This document shows, one piece after another, positions 51,549-59,712 of a stretch of 64,000 bases of DNA (position 1 is the first letter of the stretch; the number at the start of each line of letters is the position of its first letter). The stretch covers positions 119,358-183,357 of the forward strand of contig DAOUQF010000002.1 in assembly GCA_030625815.1 (NCBI GenBank), in the 5' to 3' direction. The stretch is from Eubacteriales bacterium. GTDB lineage: Bacteria > Bacillota > Clostridia > Tissierellales > GPF-1. A program made the position numbers and the translations under genes. A model generated the notes under the pieces. The model was not told where the DNA came from and made no database searches. It was given only the letters and a program-made list of their open reading frames with translations.

Positions 51549-52724
51549 ATGAAAGAAGCAGTAATAGTAGCATATGGACGCTCTCCGATTGGAAGAGCGA
51601 TCAAGGGCGCGTTGCGCTATACACGGCCGGATGATGTGGCAGCGCAGGTATTGAATGGCGTGCTGGACAAAATTCCGCAGCTTGACAGAAGTCAAATCGA
51701 AGACGTGATTATGGGATGCGCGTTTCCAGAAGCCGAGCAGGGTATGAATGTCGCGCGGGTAATCGCGCAAAGAGCAGGTTTGCCGGATGAGATTCCGGGA
51801 CAGACGGTCAATCGATTTTGTTCCTCGGGGCTCCAAACCATTGCCAATGCGGCTAATGCCATTATGGCGGGGCAACAGGAAATTGTAATTGCCGGCGGTG
51901 TGGAATCCATGACTATGGTGCCGATGGGCGGCAATGTTATGGCACCGAATCCATATTTAATGGAACATTATCCAGAAAGTTATGCCACCATGGGCTTGAC
52001 GGCGGAAAATGTGGCGGAACGCTATGGGATCACAAGACAAATGCAAGACCAGTTTTCTGTCGAGAGTCATTTGCGGGCAACACGCGCGCAAGCAGCTGGA
52101 AAGTTTGCCGACGAGATCGTTCCGATTGAAGCGGTTCGACCAGTTATGAAAGATGGGAAATTGGAAAATGAAACCTTTCTCTTCACCAAGGATGAAGGAA
52201 TCAGACCAAACTCAAGCGAAGAATCATTAGGCAGACTGCGTACGGTTTTCAAAGCAAGAGGCAGTGTGACGGCGGGCAACGCTTCGCAAATGAGCGATGG
52301 CGCGTCAATCACCGTTATGATGTCGAAGGAGAAAGCGGAGGAGTTGGGCCTTAAACCGCTGGCGGTTTTCAAATCATTTGCAGTTGTTGGCGTAGCACCT
52401 GAAATTATGGGTATGGGACCCGCGGCTGCCATTCCAAAAGCGTTGAAACTGGCTGCTCTTTCTATTGAAGACATTGATTTGATTGAATTGAATGAAGCCT
52501 TTGCATCGCAATCCATTGCCTGCATCAATGAGTTGAATTTAGACCGTCAAAAAGTGAATGTAAACGGCGGTGCGATTGCGTTGGGACATCCTTTGGGGTG
52601 TACGGGCGCGTTTCTCACCTCGAAACTCTTGTCGGAATTGAAACGGACAAACGGGCATTACGGCGTTGTCAGCATGTGTATTGGCGGCGGGATGGGCGCG
52701 GCTGCAGTTTTTGAAATGTGTTAG
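51549..52724 (+). CDS. fadA: Thiolase (acetyl-CoA acyltransferase)
   Basis: 391 residues from ATG 51549 (GGGAGAGAG upstream). Active-site Cys in VNRFCSSGLQTIANA (about 86-100), His in IALGHPLGCTGA, second Cys in VSMCIGGGMGAA. NEAFASQS is the fourth signature. It catalyses the final thiolytic cleavage of 3-ketoacyl-CoA and is the FadN partner. The operon ends at the terminator 52791-52829. Confidence 0.94.
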   Translation: MKEAVIVAYGRSPIGRAIKGALRYTRPDDVAAQVLNGVLDKIPQLDRSQIEDVIMGCAFPEAEQGMNVARVIAQRAGLPDEIPGQTVNRFCSSGLQTIANAANAIMAGQQEIVIAGGVESMTMVPMGGNVMAPNPYLMEHYPESYATMGLTAENVAERYGITRQMQDQFSVESHLRATRAQAAGKFADEIVPIEAVRPVMKDGKLENETFLFTKDEGIRPNSSEESLGRLRTVFKARGSVTAGNASQMSDGASITVMMSKEKAEELGLKPLAVFKSFAVVGVAPEIMGMGPAAAIPKALKLAALSIEDIDLIELNEAFASQSIACINELNLDRQKVNVNGGAIALGHPLGCTGAFLTSKLLSELKRTNGHYGVVSMCIGGGMGAAAVFEMC

Positions 52725-52790
52725 CACTCAAGCAAGTCTGGAGTGAAGGATCTAGTTGCCTTATGAGATAAATAGACACCCCTTAAGAAC

Positions 52791-52829
52791 AATGCTCAGA
52801 GTTGAAAATTAGCTGAGCATTGTTTTTTT
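52791..52829 (+). terminator. Terminator of the acyl-CoA operon
   Basis: AATGCTCAG (52791-52799) pairs with CTGAGCATT (52813-52821) around a 13-nt loop, then G and seven Ts. Confidence 0.85.
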
Positions 52830-52874
52830 AGAAATTGTTTGGAATTGGTGAAATTTCGCATCCTTCTTGATGGT

Positions 52875-52903
52875 TTGTCAAGAATGGTTTCTTACAATAC
52901 AAT
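52875..52903 (+). promoter_or_regulatory. Sigma-A promoter of the two-component operon
   Basis: TTGTCA (52875-52880), a 17-nt spacer, TACAAT (52898-52903). About 40 nt upstream of the kinase start. Confidence 0.6.
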
Positions 52904-52942
52904 AAGAACAAACCATGTAAAAAGGAGAAATGGGGGACGTGT

Positions 52943-54412
52943 ATGATTTACTCAAGTGTCAGCTGTAATGTGAACAATACATTGAACAAGCTTCAAGCCT
53001 ATCAAGTCAACAAGATGATCGATATGGATCAAATCAGCCTTGTCACCGTGACAGACAAAGGAAATGTTCAAGTGGATGGCAGTTTGAATTTTACGGAGAA
53101 GGATCATGTCCATTTGAAACAGCAGGTGCAAGAGTGGGCGGGAGAACTTTATTGCAATGAAAAGGCGTTCATAAAAAAAGGCTTGTACGGATACTACATA
53201 ATTGTCCCTGTCCGCGCGTATTCCAATTACAAAATCTTTTGCATCTCGTGTCGGCAAGAGCCCTCGTTTCTCGACAAAGATCTGCATATTATCAAGTTTG
53301 TAGTCGAGTCGACCTATGAGAGTGTTTTGCTGGACAATGAGAATGTGATCGAAAAAAACTATTTCCGACATATTTTTGACAGCGTTACTTCGTTTATTTT
53401 CAGCATCGATCTGGAAGATCGAATTATCTCGGTGAACAAACAGGGCCTTGACCGGTTTGCACAGGGCGATGATCCGATGATTGGACAAACCTATCAGCAG
53501 TATATTTCCGATTTAGATCTGGAGAAGATCAGCGGCGCGATTCGATATGCGATTGAGAAGAAAAAAACGTTTTACTTTGTGGAAGAGATATTTCACAATT
53601 TGAAGAAAGGCACGCTTTTTTCCGATCTGACCATTTCTCCTTTGATAGAAGCGGACGGAAATGCGACTGGCGTTGTAATTGTGGGAAGCGACAAGACGAA
53701 GCAAAGGATTTATGAAAGAGAAATCGAACAATTGAAACAGTTTTCCATGCTGGGCGAATTGGCGACTGGTCTTGCCCACGATATTAAAAATCCATTGACG
53801 AGCATTCGCGGCTGTTCAAGAATCTTGGAGAAAAAACTGGGGTACAGTGAGGAATATATGGATTTCATCGAACCGATTGTGCAGCAGGTCGACCGGATCA
53901 ACGAGGTTATCGATCAAATGCTGTCCTACTCCTATATCACCCAAAAAGATAATTATTCCATGATTGACCTCAATGATGTGTTGGAGAAATGTTCGAATAT
54001 TATTCATTTCCATTCCAAATCCAAGTTCATTAACATTTTTACGGAGTACGAGCCGGGTTTGCCATTGATTCAAGCGAACAACGTGCAGTTGCAGCAGGCA
54101 TTTTTGAATATTATGTTCAACGCGATGCAAGCAATTGAGAATCGAGGGAATGTCTATGTTTCCAGCAGCAATCTCCAAGAAAAAAATAAAATCCTGATTG
54201 AAATTACGGATGATGGGAAAGGCCTGGACGAAGCTGAATTGCAGCGGATTTTTGAGCCGTTCTATACCACGAAGACCGATGGAAATGGGATCGGTTTGTC
54301 CATCGTGAAGCGGACGATCGGCAAGCTGAACGGGAAAATCGCGGTTTCTTCGGAGGTAAATGTCGGCACATCCTTTAGAATCTCACTTCCTTATGTGAGT
54401 GGAGGGAAATGA
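52943..54412 (+). CDS. PAS-domain sensor histidine kinase (AtoS/NtrB-like)
   Basis: 489 residues. The N-terminal 135 residues have no membrane helix, so sensing is cytosolic. A PAS domain follows (RHIFDSVTSFIFSIDLEDRI and onward, about 143-255). H-box MLGELATGLAHDIKNPLTSI (His near 278), N-box NIMFNAMQAIENRG, G1 DDGKGLDEAELQRIF, G2 GNGIGLSIVKR. It pairs with the sigma-54 activator 2 nt downstream. A short-chain acid or acyl-CoA signal is inferred from the neighbouring operon. Confidence 0.9.
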   Translation: MIYSSVSCNVNNTLNKLQAYQVNKMIDMDQISLVTVTDKGNVQVDGSLNFTEKDHVHLKQQVQEWAGELYCNEKAFIKKGLYGYYIIVPVRAYSNYKIFCISCRQEPSFLDKDLHIIKFVVESTYESVLLDNENVIEKNYFRHIFDSVTSFIFSIDLEDRIISVNKQGLDRFAQGDDPMIGQTYQQYISDLDLEKISGAIRYAIEKKKTFYFVEEIFHNLKKGTLFSDLTISPLIEADGNATGVVIVGSDKTKQRIYEREIEQLKQFSMLGELATGLAHDIKNPLTSIRGCSRILEKKLGYSEEYMDFIEPIVQQVDRINEVIDQMLSYSYITQKDNYSMIDLNDVLEKCSNIIHFHSKSKFINIFTEYEPGLPLIQANNVQLQQAFLNIMFNAMQAIENRGNVYVSSSNLQEKNKILIEITDDGKGLDEAELQRIFEPFYTTKTDGNGIGLSIVKRTIGKLNGKIAVSSEVNVGTSFRISLPYVSGGK

Positions 54413-54413
54413 A

Positions 54414-55754
54414 ATGAACGAGCAAAAGAAAAGAATTTTAGTCATCGATGATGAAAAGATAATTCTAAAGGTGATTCGAGAAGAGCTGTTGTATGAAGGA
54501 TATGAGGTGGATGTTGCCAGCGACGCGATTCAGGGATACGAGTTGATTACAAAAGGGCGCTATGATTTGGTTTTGCTGGATTACCAAATGCCGTTTAAAA
54601 ATGGGTTAGAGCTTTTGGTGGATATTAAAACAGCTTATCCCAAGCTGCCCGCGATGATTATGACAGCCTATGGTTCGATTGACAATGCCGTGGAAGCGAT
54701 GAAGCTTGGCGCGTATGATTATGTAACCAAGCCTTTCGAGGACAATGAGCTGATCGTAAAAATCGGACAGGCTTTGCGTGTAACCGAAAGGATGACGGGG
54801 CAAACAAAACGGGAAGATGGCGAAACTTCCATCGTGGGTCATCACGAGAGCATTTGCGAAATACGTAAGAAGATCAGAAAGATCAAAGATCTGGACTTGA
54901 CTGTATTGCTGACGGGGGATAGCGGCACGGGGAAAGGTGTTGTTGCCCGGGAAATTCATTCTGTCAGCAATCGATCAAAGCGGCCCTTTATTCATGTGAA
55001 TTGCGCGGTTTTGCCGGCCAATTTGATTGAGAGTGAGCTTTTTGGCCATGTGAAGGGTTCCTTTACGGGAGCGACGGATCACAAAATAGGGAAGTTTGAA
55101 TTGGCGAAGGACGGGACTATTTTTCTGGATGAGATCGGCAGCTTGAACCCTGGCATGCAGGCGAAACTGCTGACGGTGCTTCAGGAAAAGAAATTTGAAT
55201 CGATCGGAGCTGTAAAGTCCGTTCAGATGAAGGCGAGGATCATTGCGGCAACCAATCGGAATCTTGAAGTAGCGGTAGAAAATCGGGAATTTCGAGAAGA
55301 TCTGTATTATCGGTTAAATGTGATTCGCATTGAATGTCCGAGCCTTCGGTTTCGGGAAGATGACATTGAAGAGCTCGTTCATTACTTTGTCCAGAAAAGC
55401 AATAAGAAAATGGGGCGGTCAATCGCATCCGTTGGGGAAGAGACAATGTCCGCTCTCCTGCAGTACAAGTGGCCGGGCAATGTCAGAGAACTGGAAAATG
55501 CGATTGAAAGTGCAATTGCATTATCGGAAGGGCGGATTTTGGAATTTGAGGATTTACCCATCCGGATTCAAAAGATTTCAAAAACAAGCACAGACAATGA
55601 ATTAAATGGAAGAAACTTGCTTGAGATCAAAGAAATTAAGGAGATTGAAGCTGCCTTGATGCGAAATGGCGGGCATCGTGAAAAAACAGCGAAGTCATTG
55701 GGGATTTCCAGACGAACCTTGCAGTACAAAATAAAGAAGTATGATTTGGGATAA
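54414..55754 (+). CDS. NtrC-family sigma-54-dependent response regulator (AtoC-like)
   Basis: 446 residues from ATG 54414 (GGAGGG at 54401-54406). Receiver: VIDDEKIILKVIREEL, phospho-Asp in LVLLDYQMPFKNG (about 54), Lys in YVTKPFEDN. AAA+: Walker A GDSGTGKGVVAREIH, sigma-54 contact loop GSFTGATD (GAFTGA with Ala to Ser), Walker B GTIFLDEIGS, Arg finger region FREDLYYRLNVIRIE. Fis-type HTH: EKTAKSLGISRRTLQYKIKK. It almost certainly activates the -24/-12 promoter at 47031 through the palindrome at 46975. Confidence 0.93.
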   Translation: MNEQKKRILVIDDEKIILKVIREELLYEGYEVDVASDAIQGYELITKGRYDLVLLDYQMPFKNGLELLVDIKTAYPKLPAMIMTAYGSIDNAVEAMKLGAYDYVTKPFEDNELIVKIGQALRVTERMTGQTKREDGETSIVGHHESICEIRKKIRKIKDLDLTVLLTGDSGTGKGVVAREIHSVSNRSKRPFIHVNCAVLPANLIESELFGHVKGSFTGATDHKIGKFELAKDGTIFLDEIGSLNPGMQAKLLTVLQEKKFESIGAVKSVQMKARIIAATNRNLEVAVENREFREDLYYRLNVIRIECPSLRFREDDIEELVHYFVQKSNKKMGRSIASVGEETMSALLQYKWPGNVRELENAIESAIALSEGRILEFEDLPIRIQKISKTSTDNELNGRNLLEIKEIKEIEAALMRNGGHREKTAKSLGISRRTLQYKIKKYDLG

Positions 55755-55777
55755 GTTGAAACTGAGGAAGTGACGAA

Positions 55778-56473
55778 ATGAATCATATGGTGTCAAATGA
55801 ATATAGACTTGTGCCGTTCCGAGCAAATGCGCATGGAACATGGATCGATGAGTGGCTATTGCATCAAGGGTGCAATGATCGCTATTCGTTTACAGGGTAT
55901 GTATATGATGGAAATGCACCGGATCATGAATATTTCATACAGTATCGATATATGATTATGAATGTACCCGAACACACGCAAAAGTTGTGTGTGTCTATAA
56001 CGGACTTGAAGACCGGCAGCTGCTATTCACATGAGGAAGATGAGTATATTAGCATTGATGAGATTGGCGTAGTAAGAACCAATTCTTCAATTGTTGTACC
56101 TTCCTTTGACGATCAGGGATTATTTCTTCATGTGCGAACGAAAAGCTTCTCTTTTCGCTTGCGCATGACTTCTGGCAATCCGCCTGTTTGGTGTACAGAA
56201 CCTGGCGCGCGATGCGGGGGAACCAGTTCGTATTTTGAATCGGGAAATATTTGTTATTCTTTGTCTCAGCTTGCTACAAAGGGAAAACTGTTCTTCCATA
56301 AGGATGATGGAACAACGACGATGGTGAAGTGTGAAGGGAGAATGTGGTTTGACAAGGAATATGGTCCAAACCAGGCGATGGGTGCGATAATCAAACCAGA
56401 ATGGTTTTCTGCGGGTCTTTTTGGCAATGCGCAAATAAAAGCAGATTTGCATGTGACAAAAGCAAGACCATAA
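55778..56473 (+). CDS. Possible AttH/CrtC-like lipocalin-fold protein, short form
   Basis: 231 residues. It resembles the N-terminal lobe of AttH/hydroxyneurosporene-dehydratase-like proteins: IDEWLLHQGCNDRYSFTGYV, HEYFIQYRYMIMNVPEHTQK, MTSGNPPVWCTEPG and FFHKDDGTTTMVKCEGRMWF, DKEYGPNQ, where W-x-D-x-E-(Y/W)-G is the interlobe motif. Full-length relatives have a second lobe that is absent here; the protein stops 35 residues after that motif. It may be a truncated gene or a one-lobe variant. ATG 55778 follows the regulator by 23 nt with GAGGAAGTG. Confidence 0.45.
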   Translation: MNHMVSNEYRLVPFRANAHGTWIDEWLLHQGCNDRYSFTGYVYDGNAPDHEYFIQYRYMIMNVPEHTQKLCVSITDLKTGSCYSHEEDEYISIDEIGVVRTNSSIVVPSFDDQGLFLHVRTKSFSFRLRMTSGNPPVWCTEPGARCGGTSSYFESGNICYSLSQLATKGKLFFHKDDGTTTMVKCEGRMWFDKEYGPNQAMGAIIKPEWFSAGLFGNAQIKADLHVTKARP

Positions 56474-56710
56474 GGAGTGGAAGAAAGGGGCTGGATCAGT
56501 CCTTTTTTCTTGTAAAAAAATAAAAAACACAGACTCAAAAGAGCCTGCATTTGTGTCTGTCAATCCATTATACAGGGGATTGTCATTTTGGGTTTATTCT
56601 ATTAATAGCCGGAGGCACAATTGTGATTTTTTGGAATCGTGATACACTGATAGTAGAGCAGTTGAAAGGAAATGGAATACTGACAGAAAGTTGATCGGCA
56701 GGAGGTTGTA

Positions 56711-57151
56711 ATGTATATCTCATTGGCAACAAGCATTGTATTTTTCGTTTTGAAAGCAATCGGGCTTCAAAACATGGCTAAAAATCAGAATATCGGCAAA
56801 TCGTGGATCGCGTGGATCCCCTTTTTAAACAATTGGGTGCAATGCAGATTGGCGGGATCTCATACCTTGTTTGGGAAATTCGAAACGGATCATTTATTTG
56901 TGTTTTTATTGACGGGATCAATTGCAACGGATGTCCTGTTTTATATACGAACGCCCATAGCGATTGGTTTTTTAATCGTGATTGCGGATTTCTTGGTGTA
57001 CTTTACATATATTATGTTTCGCGATTTTTACGCGCAATATTCGAATCGTACCAATTGGGTGGCGGTGATTGCCATGCTGTGCTCGCCGCTTCACGCAATT
57101 CTCGTTTATATCTATAGCGATCGCGCAGCGCGGGAGCCTGTAGCCAGCTAA
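56711..57151 (+). CDS. Small integral membrane protein of unknown function
   Basis: 146 residues with four hydrophobic stretches: ISLATSIVFFVLKAIGL, FVFLLTGSIATDVLFYI, IAIGFLIVIADFLVYFTYIM and WVAVIAMLCSPLHAILVYIY. A loop with NIGKSWIAWIPFLNNWVQCR resembles the signature of small Firmicute membrane proteins that lie near stress or sporulation genes. I do not recognise a function. AGGAGG precedes the ATG. It is followed by the GNAT gene 13 nt on, probably co-transcribed. Confidence 0.7.
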   Translation: MYISLATSIVFFVLKAIGLQNMAKNQNIGKSWIAWIPFLNNWVQCRLAGSHTLFGKFETDHLFVFLLTGSIATDVLFYIRTPIAIGFLIVIADFLVYFTYIMFRDFYAQYSNRTNWVAVIAMLCSPLHAILVYIYSDRAAREPVAS

Positions 57152-57164
57152 ATGGAGGTGGATT

Positions 57165-57695
57165 ATGATTATTCGAAATTTAACGCCGGAAGATGTGGAG
57201 GCGTTTTGGGAATTGCGGTTGGAAGCTTTGCGGGGATTTCCGGAAGCCTTCGGCTCTTCCTATGAAGAGGAATTGCATAAATCGGATCAGAGCCGAAGAG
57301 TGCGATATTTGGAAGGTTATATTTCTCCCCAGCCCAATCATTTTGTTCTGGGTGCCTTTGAGGAAGAGCGATTGGTGGGCATGATCGGATTTAGCCAAGA
57401 GGAACGGATCAAAACGAGGCATAAGGGAACCGTTTTTGGGATGTATGTGGCCAGCAAATATCACCACAAGGGCATCGGCAAAGCCTTGTTTATGGAACTC
57501 TTGGATCAAGCCAAAGAATTGGACTGGCTGGAACTGATTCAATTGTGGGTAGTGACAAATAATGAAGCGGCTGTACGTTTGTATGAGCTTTTTGGTTTTA
57601 CAATCTTTGGAGAAGAACGCCATGCCTTGAAGATCGGCAGGCAGTATTATGACGAATATATGATGGCACTGATGTTGGAGGACTGGGAATCGTAA
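57165..57695 (+). CDS. GNAT-family N-acetyltransferase
   Basis: 176 residues. Acetyl-CoA-binding motif A is VFGMYVASKYHHKGIGKALF (R/Q-x-x-G-x-G/A as HHKGIGKAL, about 89-108). Motif B is IQLWVVTNNEAAVRLYELFGF. The N-terminus IIRNLTPEDVEAFWELRLEA fits the RimI/YopN-like group. Substrate unknown. RBS GGAGGTGG before ATG 57165. Confidence 0.9.
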   Translation: MIIRNLTPEDVEAFWELRLEALRGFPEAFGSSYEEELHKSDQSRRVRYLEGYISPQPNHFVLGAFEEERLVGMIGFSQEERIKTRHKGTVFGMYVASKYHHKGIGKALFMELLDQAKELDWLELIQLWVVTNNEAAVRLYELFGFTIFGEERHALKIGRQYYDEYMMALMLEDWES

Positions 57696-57803
57696 GAAAG
57701 AGATGCGGTGGGGCATAATCTACTTACTGATTTGCTATTCTACATAATTCATAGTATGTTTTATGCAGAATAATGCTGGAGGTTTTGATTGTGGGGAAAG
57801 CAT

Positions 57804-58004
57804 GTGCAAAAACGCATTGTTTTACCCATGTTTTTGTTTGCGGCAGTCTTCCGGTCAGCGTCCGCTTTTGCCATTGATGATGGTGCAAAATCAAAGAAAG
57901 ACCCTTGGTGAGACAAACGGAGCTCATTGGCTGAAGCGGTTAGCCAAGTCAAATCTGCGGTTATTATTTTTTTAGTTTTCTCGCGGGCGAGAGGGGTATT
58001 TTGA
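57804..58004 (+). pseudogene. Broken secreted protein, perhaps trypsin/HtrA-like N-terminus
   Basis: From GTG 57804 (GGGGAAAG just upstream) the frame reads a signal-peptide-like KRIVLPMFLFAAVFRSASAF, then AIDDGAKSKKDPW and an in-frame TGA (57909-57911). It resumes with DKRSSLAEAVSQVKSAVI. SLAEAVSQVKSAVI resembles the start of HtrA-type protease domains, but the match is short. The frame ends at 58004. I infer a nonsense mutation plus loss of the 3' part. Confidence 0.35.
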
Positions 58005-58140
58005 TAGGTTTTTTCTAAAAGTTTGGGGTAGATGTTCATGCCGGTCTCAATAATGTGCGGATATCATTGCTTTTGGGGAAAGAATATCGCGATAGTTGCT
58101 CGTTGTCAACCTGAAAATTATTTCGGTTTACAATTCAGAG

Positions 58141-58170
58141 AAAAAGAAAGCGCCAGAGTTTAACTGGCGC
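58141..58170 (-). terminator. Terminator of the ECF sigma/mini-gene operon
   Basis: GCGCCAG (58150-58156) pairs with CTGGCGC (58164-58170); on the minus strand TTTCTTTTT follows. Confidence 0.8.
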
Positions 58171-58179
58171 GAAACAAAA

Positions 58180-58284
58180 CTACTTGATATGCTCGATTTT
58201 CCGATAGATATCGAGTGCTGTGTCTTCATGCTCGTAATTGAAGGACTCGAGATCTTTTGGAAAGATGTGTTTCAACCATTTCAT
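58180..58284 (-). CDS. Mini-protein of the YNY/YRKIEH family (34 residues)
   Basis: ATG at 58284 (minus), preceded by AAAGGAAGTG. It reads MKWLKHIFPKDLESFNYEHE, then DTALDIYRKIEHIK and a stop. KHIFPKDLESFNYE aligns with KHIYPAELEHYNYD of mini-protein 1 at 19364, 39 kb away, and ALDIYRKIEH aligns with the shared tail of all members. The terminator follows 10 nt later, so it is the last gene of the sigma operon or of its own unit. Confidence 0.78.
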   Translation of the reverse strand: MKWLKHIFPKDLESFNYEHEDTALDIYRKIEHIK

Positions 58285-58443
58285 GGTTACACTTCCTTTC
58301 ATTTAACCTGCCGAAACAATCTGCCGATTGACAATCAATCGACTGATCATTAGTTGATGATGCCACCTATCGGTGGCTTCTATTTTTATATACCCACTTG
58401 AAAAACAAAACACTATGTTTTTTTCGAAAAGAATGTTTATGAT
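58285..58443 (-). promoter_or_regulatory. Spacer between the two minus-strand mini-genes with hairpin
   Basis: GCCACC-TATC-GGTGGC (about 58366-58380) forms a hairpin. On the plus strand it is followed by a T-rich run, on the minus strand not. It may modulate expression of the distal mini-gene. No clear promoter. Confidence 0.4.
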
Positions 58444-58560
58444 TTATCGAATGTCTTCAATTCGTTGAGAGAGGGCAAGACCATTATTGTGGGTGTCGTA
58501 ATTATAGTGCTCCAGCTCTGCTGGGAATAGATTAGAGGGCCAAATAGCCAAGATTTTCAT
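58444..58560 (-). CDS. Mini-protein of the YNY/RIE family, overlapping the repeat-protein gene (38 residues)
   Basis: ATG at 58560 (minus), inside the last 29 nt of the upstream gene in another frame. It reads MKILAIWPSNLFPAELEHYN, then YDTHNNGLALSQRIEDIR and a stop at 58444. FPAELEHYNYD is shared with mini-protein 1 at 19364 (PAELEHYNYD exact). The tail (GLALSQRIED) is the most diverged of the family. Translation is probably coupled to the repeat protein. Confidence 0.75.
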   Translation of the reverse strand: MKILAIWPSNLFPAELEHYNYDTHNNGLALSQRIEDIR

Positions 58561-59710
58561 AGGCATATTCCTTTGATTCTTCCGTTTTTATGAGTTTAAT
58601 AGGCTTGATTTTTCCGAAGTTCTTCACGGTTTTCTCTGCAAGGACAGCCATTAAGGCTTCCGGTGCCTTGACTACCCCAAAGTTTTCGATTTGCGCGATC
58701 CATTTTGTCACCAGCTCCGGTGTCACTGAATCATCAAAGACAAGGCTTGCATGGTTTTTGATGCGCATCGGGTTCTCAAATTGTGTCAATTGAGAGGCCG
58801 AGAGGATCAGTTTCCCGTGATTGACTCGTTTATTGGATTCAAGGTTTTCAGCTTTGACTCCGGGAGTCAATAGCGGTTTGAGTTGATTGAGAATCTCCTG
58901 CTGTGCCCGCAGGGTTTTGCAACAGATGGCAGTGAGAAGTTTCGGTTGTGTGAATTCATTGCCCGTAATGGTCAGGACGCCGTCTATTGCAAGGGTGCTT
59001 TCCGTGATGGATGCAAGCTCTTTGATCGTAAAGGTTTCGTCGGATTCGTGATAGCGCACTGGTGATTCCAACAATTGAAGCTCTGCGCTTAGGTCTAAAT
59101 GGAGCTTGTTATTCCAGGATGTGAACACATCCTTTTCGATCCAACAAGAATCCAAGACCTCGATGGAGGCAAGGGATTCTGTGCCTTGAGCAAGGAGTGG
59201 GTCGAAGGCGCGCAAGCGATTGGTGCTGATTTGCTTCGGCAATCGGAACAAGAGGGTTTCATTGATGAGCAGGGGTTTCTTAAAGAAAGTTGCGCCGTTT
59301 TCGTAGGCGATCATCCGTCCATTGAATCGCCCCAGGGTTGAAAGCAGTCCCTTTATGGAAGACGGACAATAGGTATTGCCGTTGATTACGATCTCGTGAA
59401 TCTTCTCTTGTATCAGATTGGCATCTTCACTTTGAATGATGCAGTCGCCATTGACAATGAAACCCGTTTTTCCCGGCAGGCTGTTTAGGAAATCATCATC
59501 AAGGGTGAGAGACTCCTCTTTAAATATCAAGGGTAATCCCAAAGGAATCTTAAGCGTCATGCCAATATTGGAGATGCGGCAGGGTTGAATTTGCTCGAAT
59601 GATTGATCGGTTCCGACCATAAATCCAACATTGCTGATCTCTTCGCATTGTTCTAAGGTTTCTGGTGTTGCGGTTTGAATATTTAGGATGCCGATATTGA
59701 TGATTTTCAT
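58532..59710 (-). CDS. Repeat protein in ECF sigma operon, unknown function
   Basis: 392 residues, no signal peptide or membrane helix. Short beta-rich repeats run throughout: INIGILNIQTATPETLEQCE, ISNVGFMVGTDQSFEQIQ, SNIGMTLKIPLG, INGNTYCPSSIKGLL, LAIDGVLTITGNEFTQPKLL, SLVFDDSVTPELVTKWIAQI, ENFGVVKAPEALMAVL. TPE-x(7-9)-I-x-N-x-G occurs near both ends. The pattern suggests a beta-solenoid or leucine-rich-like scaffold, perhaps bactofilin-like. It follows the sigma factor by 2 nt, so the sigma stop lies in its RBS. It could be an anti-sigma or structural target, but there is no sequence proof. Confidence 0.6.
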   Translation of the reverse strand: MKIINIGILNIQTATPETLEQCEEISNVGFMVGTDQSFEQIQPCRISNIGMTLKIPLGLPLIFKEESLTLDDDFLNSLPGKTGFIVNGDCIIQSEDANLIQEKIHEIVINGNTYCPSSIKGLLSTLGRFNGRMIAYENGATFFKKPLLINETLLFRLPKQISTNRLRAFDPLLAQGTESLASIEVLDSCWIEKDVFTSWNNKLHLDLSAELQLLESPVRYHESDETFTIKELASITESTLAIDGVLTITGNEFTQPKLLTAICCKTLRAQQEILNQLKPLLTPGVKAENLESNKRVNHGKLILSASQLTQFENPMRIKNHASLVFDDSVTPELVTKWIAQIENFGVVKAPEALMAVLAEKTVKNFGKIKPIKLIKTEESKEYAYENLGYLAL

Positions 59711-59712
59711 GG

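Larger units (their letters stand above)
57696..58179. other. Intergenic region with a decayed gene and a minus-strand terminator
   Basis: Apart from the broken reading frame at 57804-58004 and the terminator at 58141-58170, I see no gene, operator or repeat here. Confidence 0.6.

Noticed and set aside
57763..57975. 70-codon plus-strand frame overlapping the HtrA-like remnant
   Set aside because: The other frame gives a signal peptide with an RBS; this one is a shadow.
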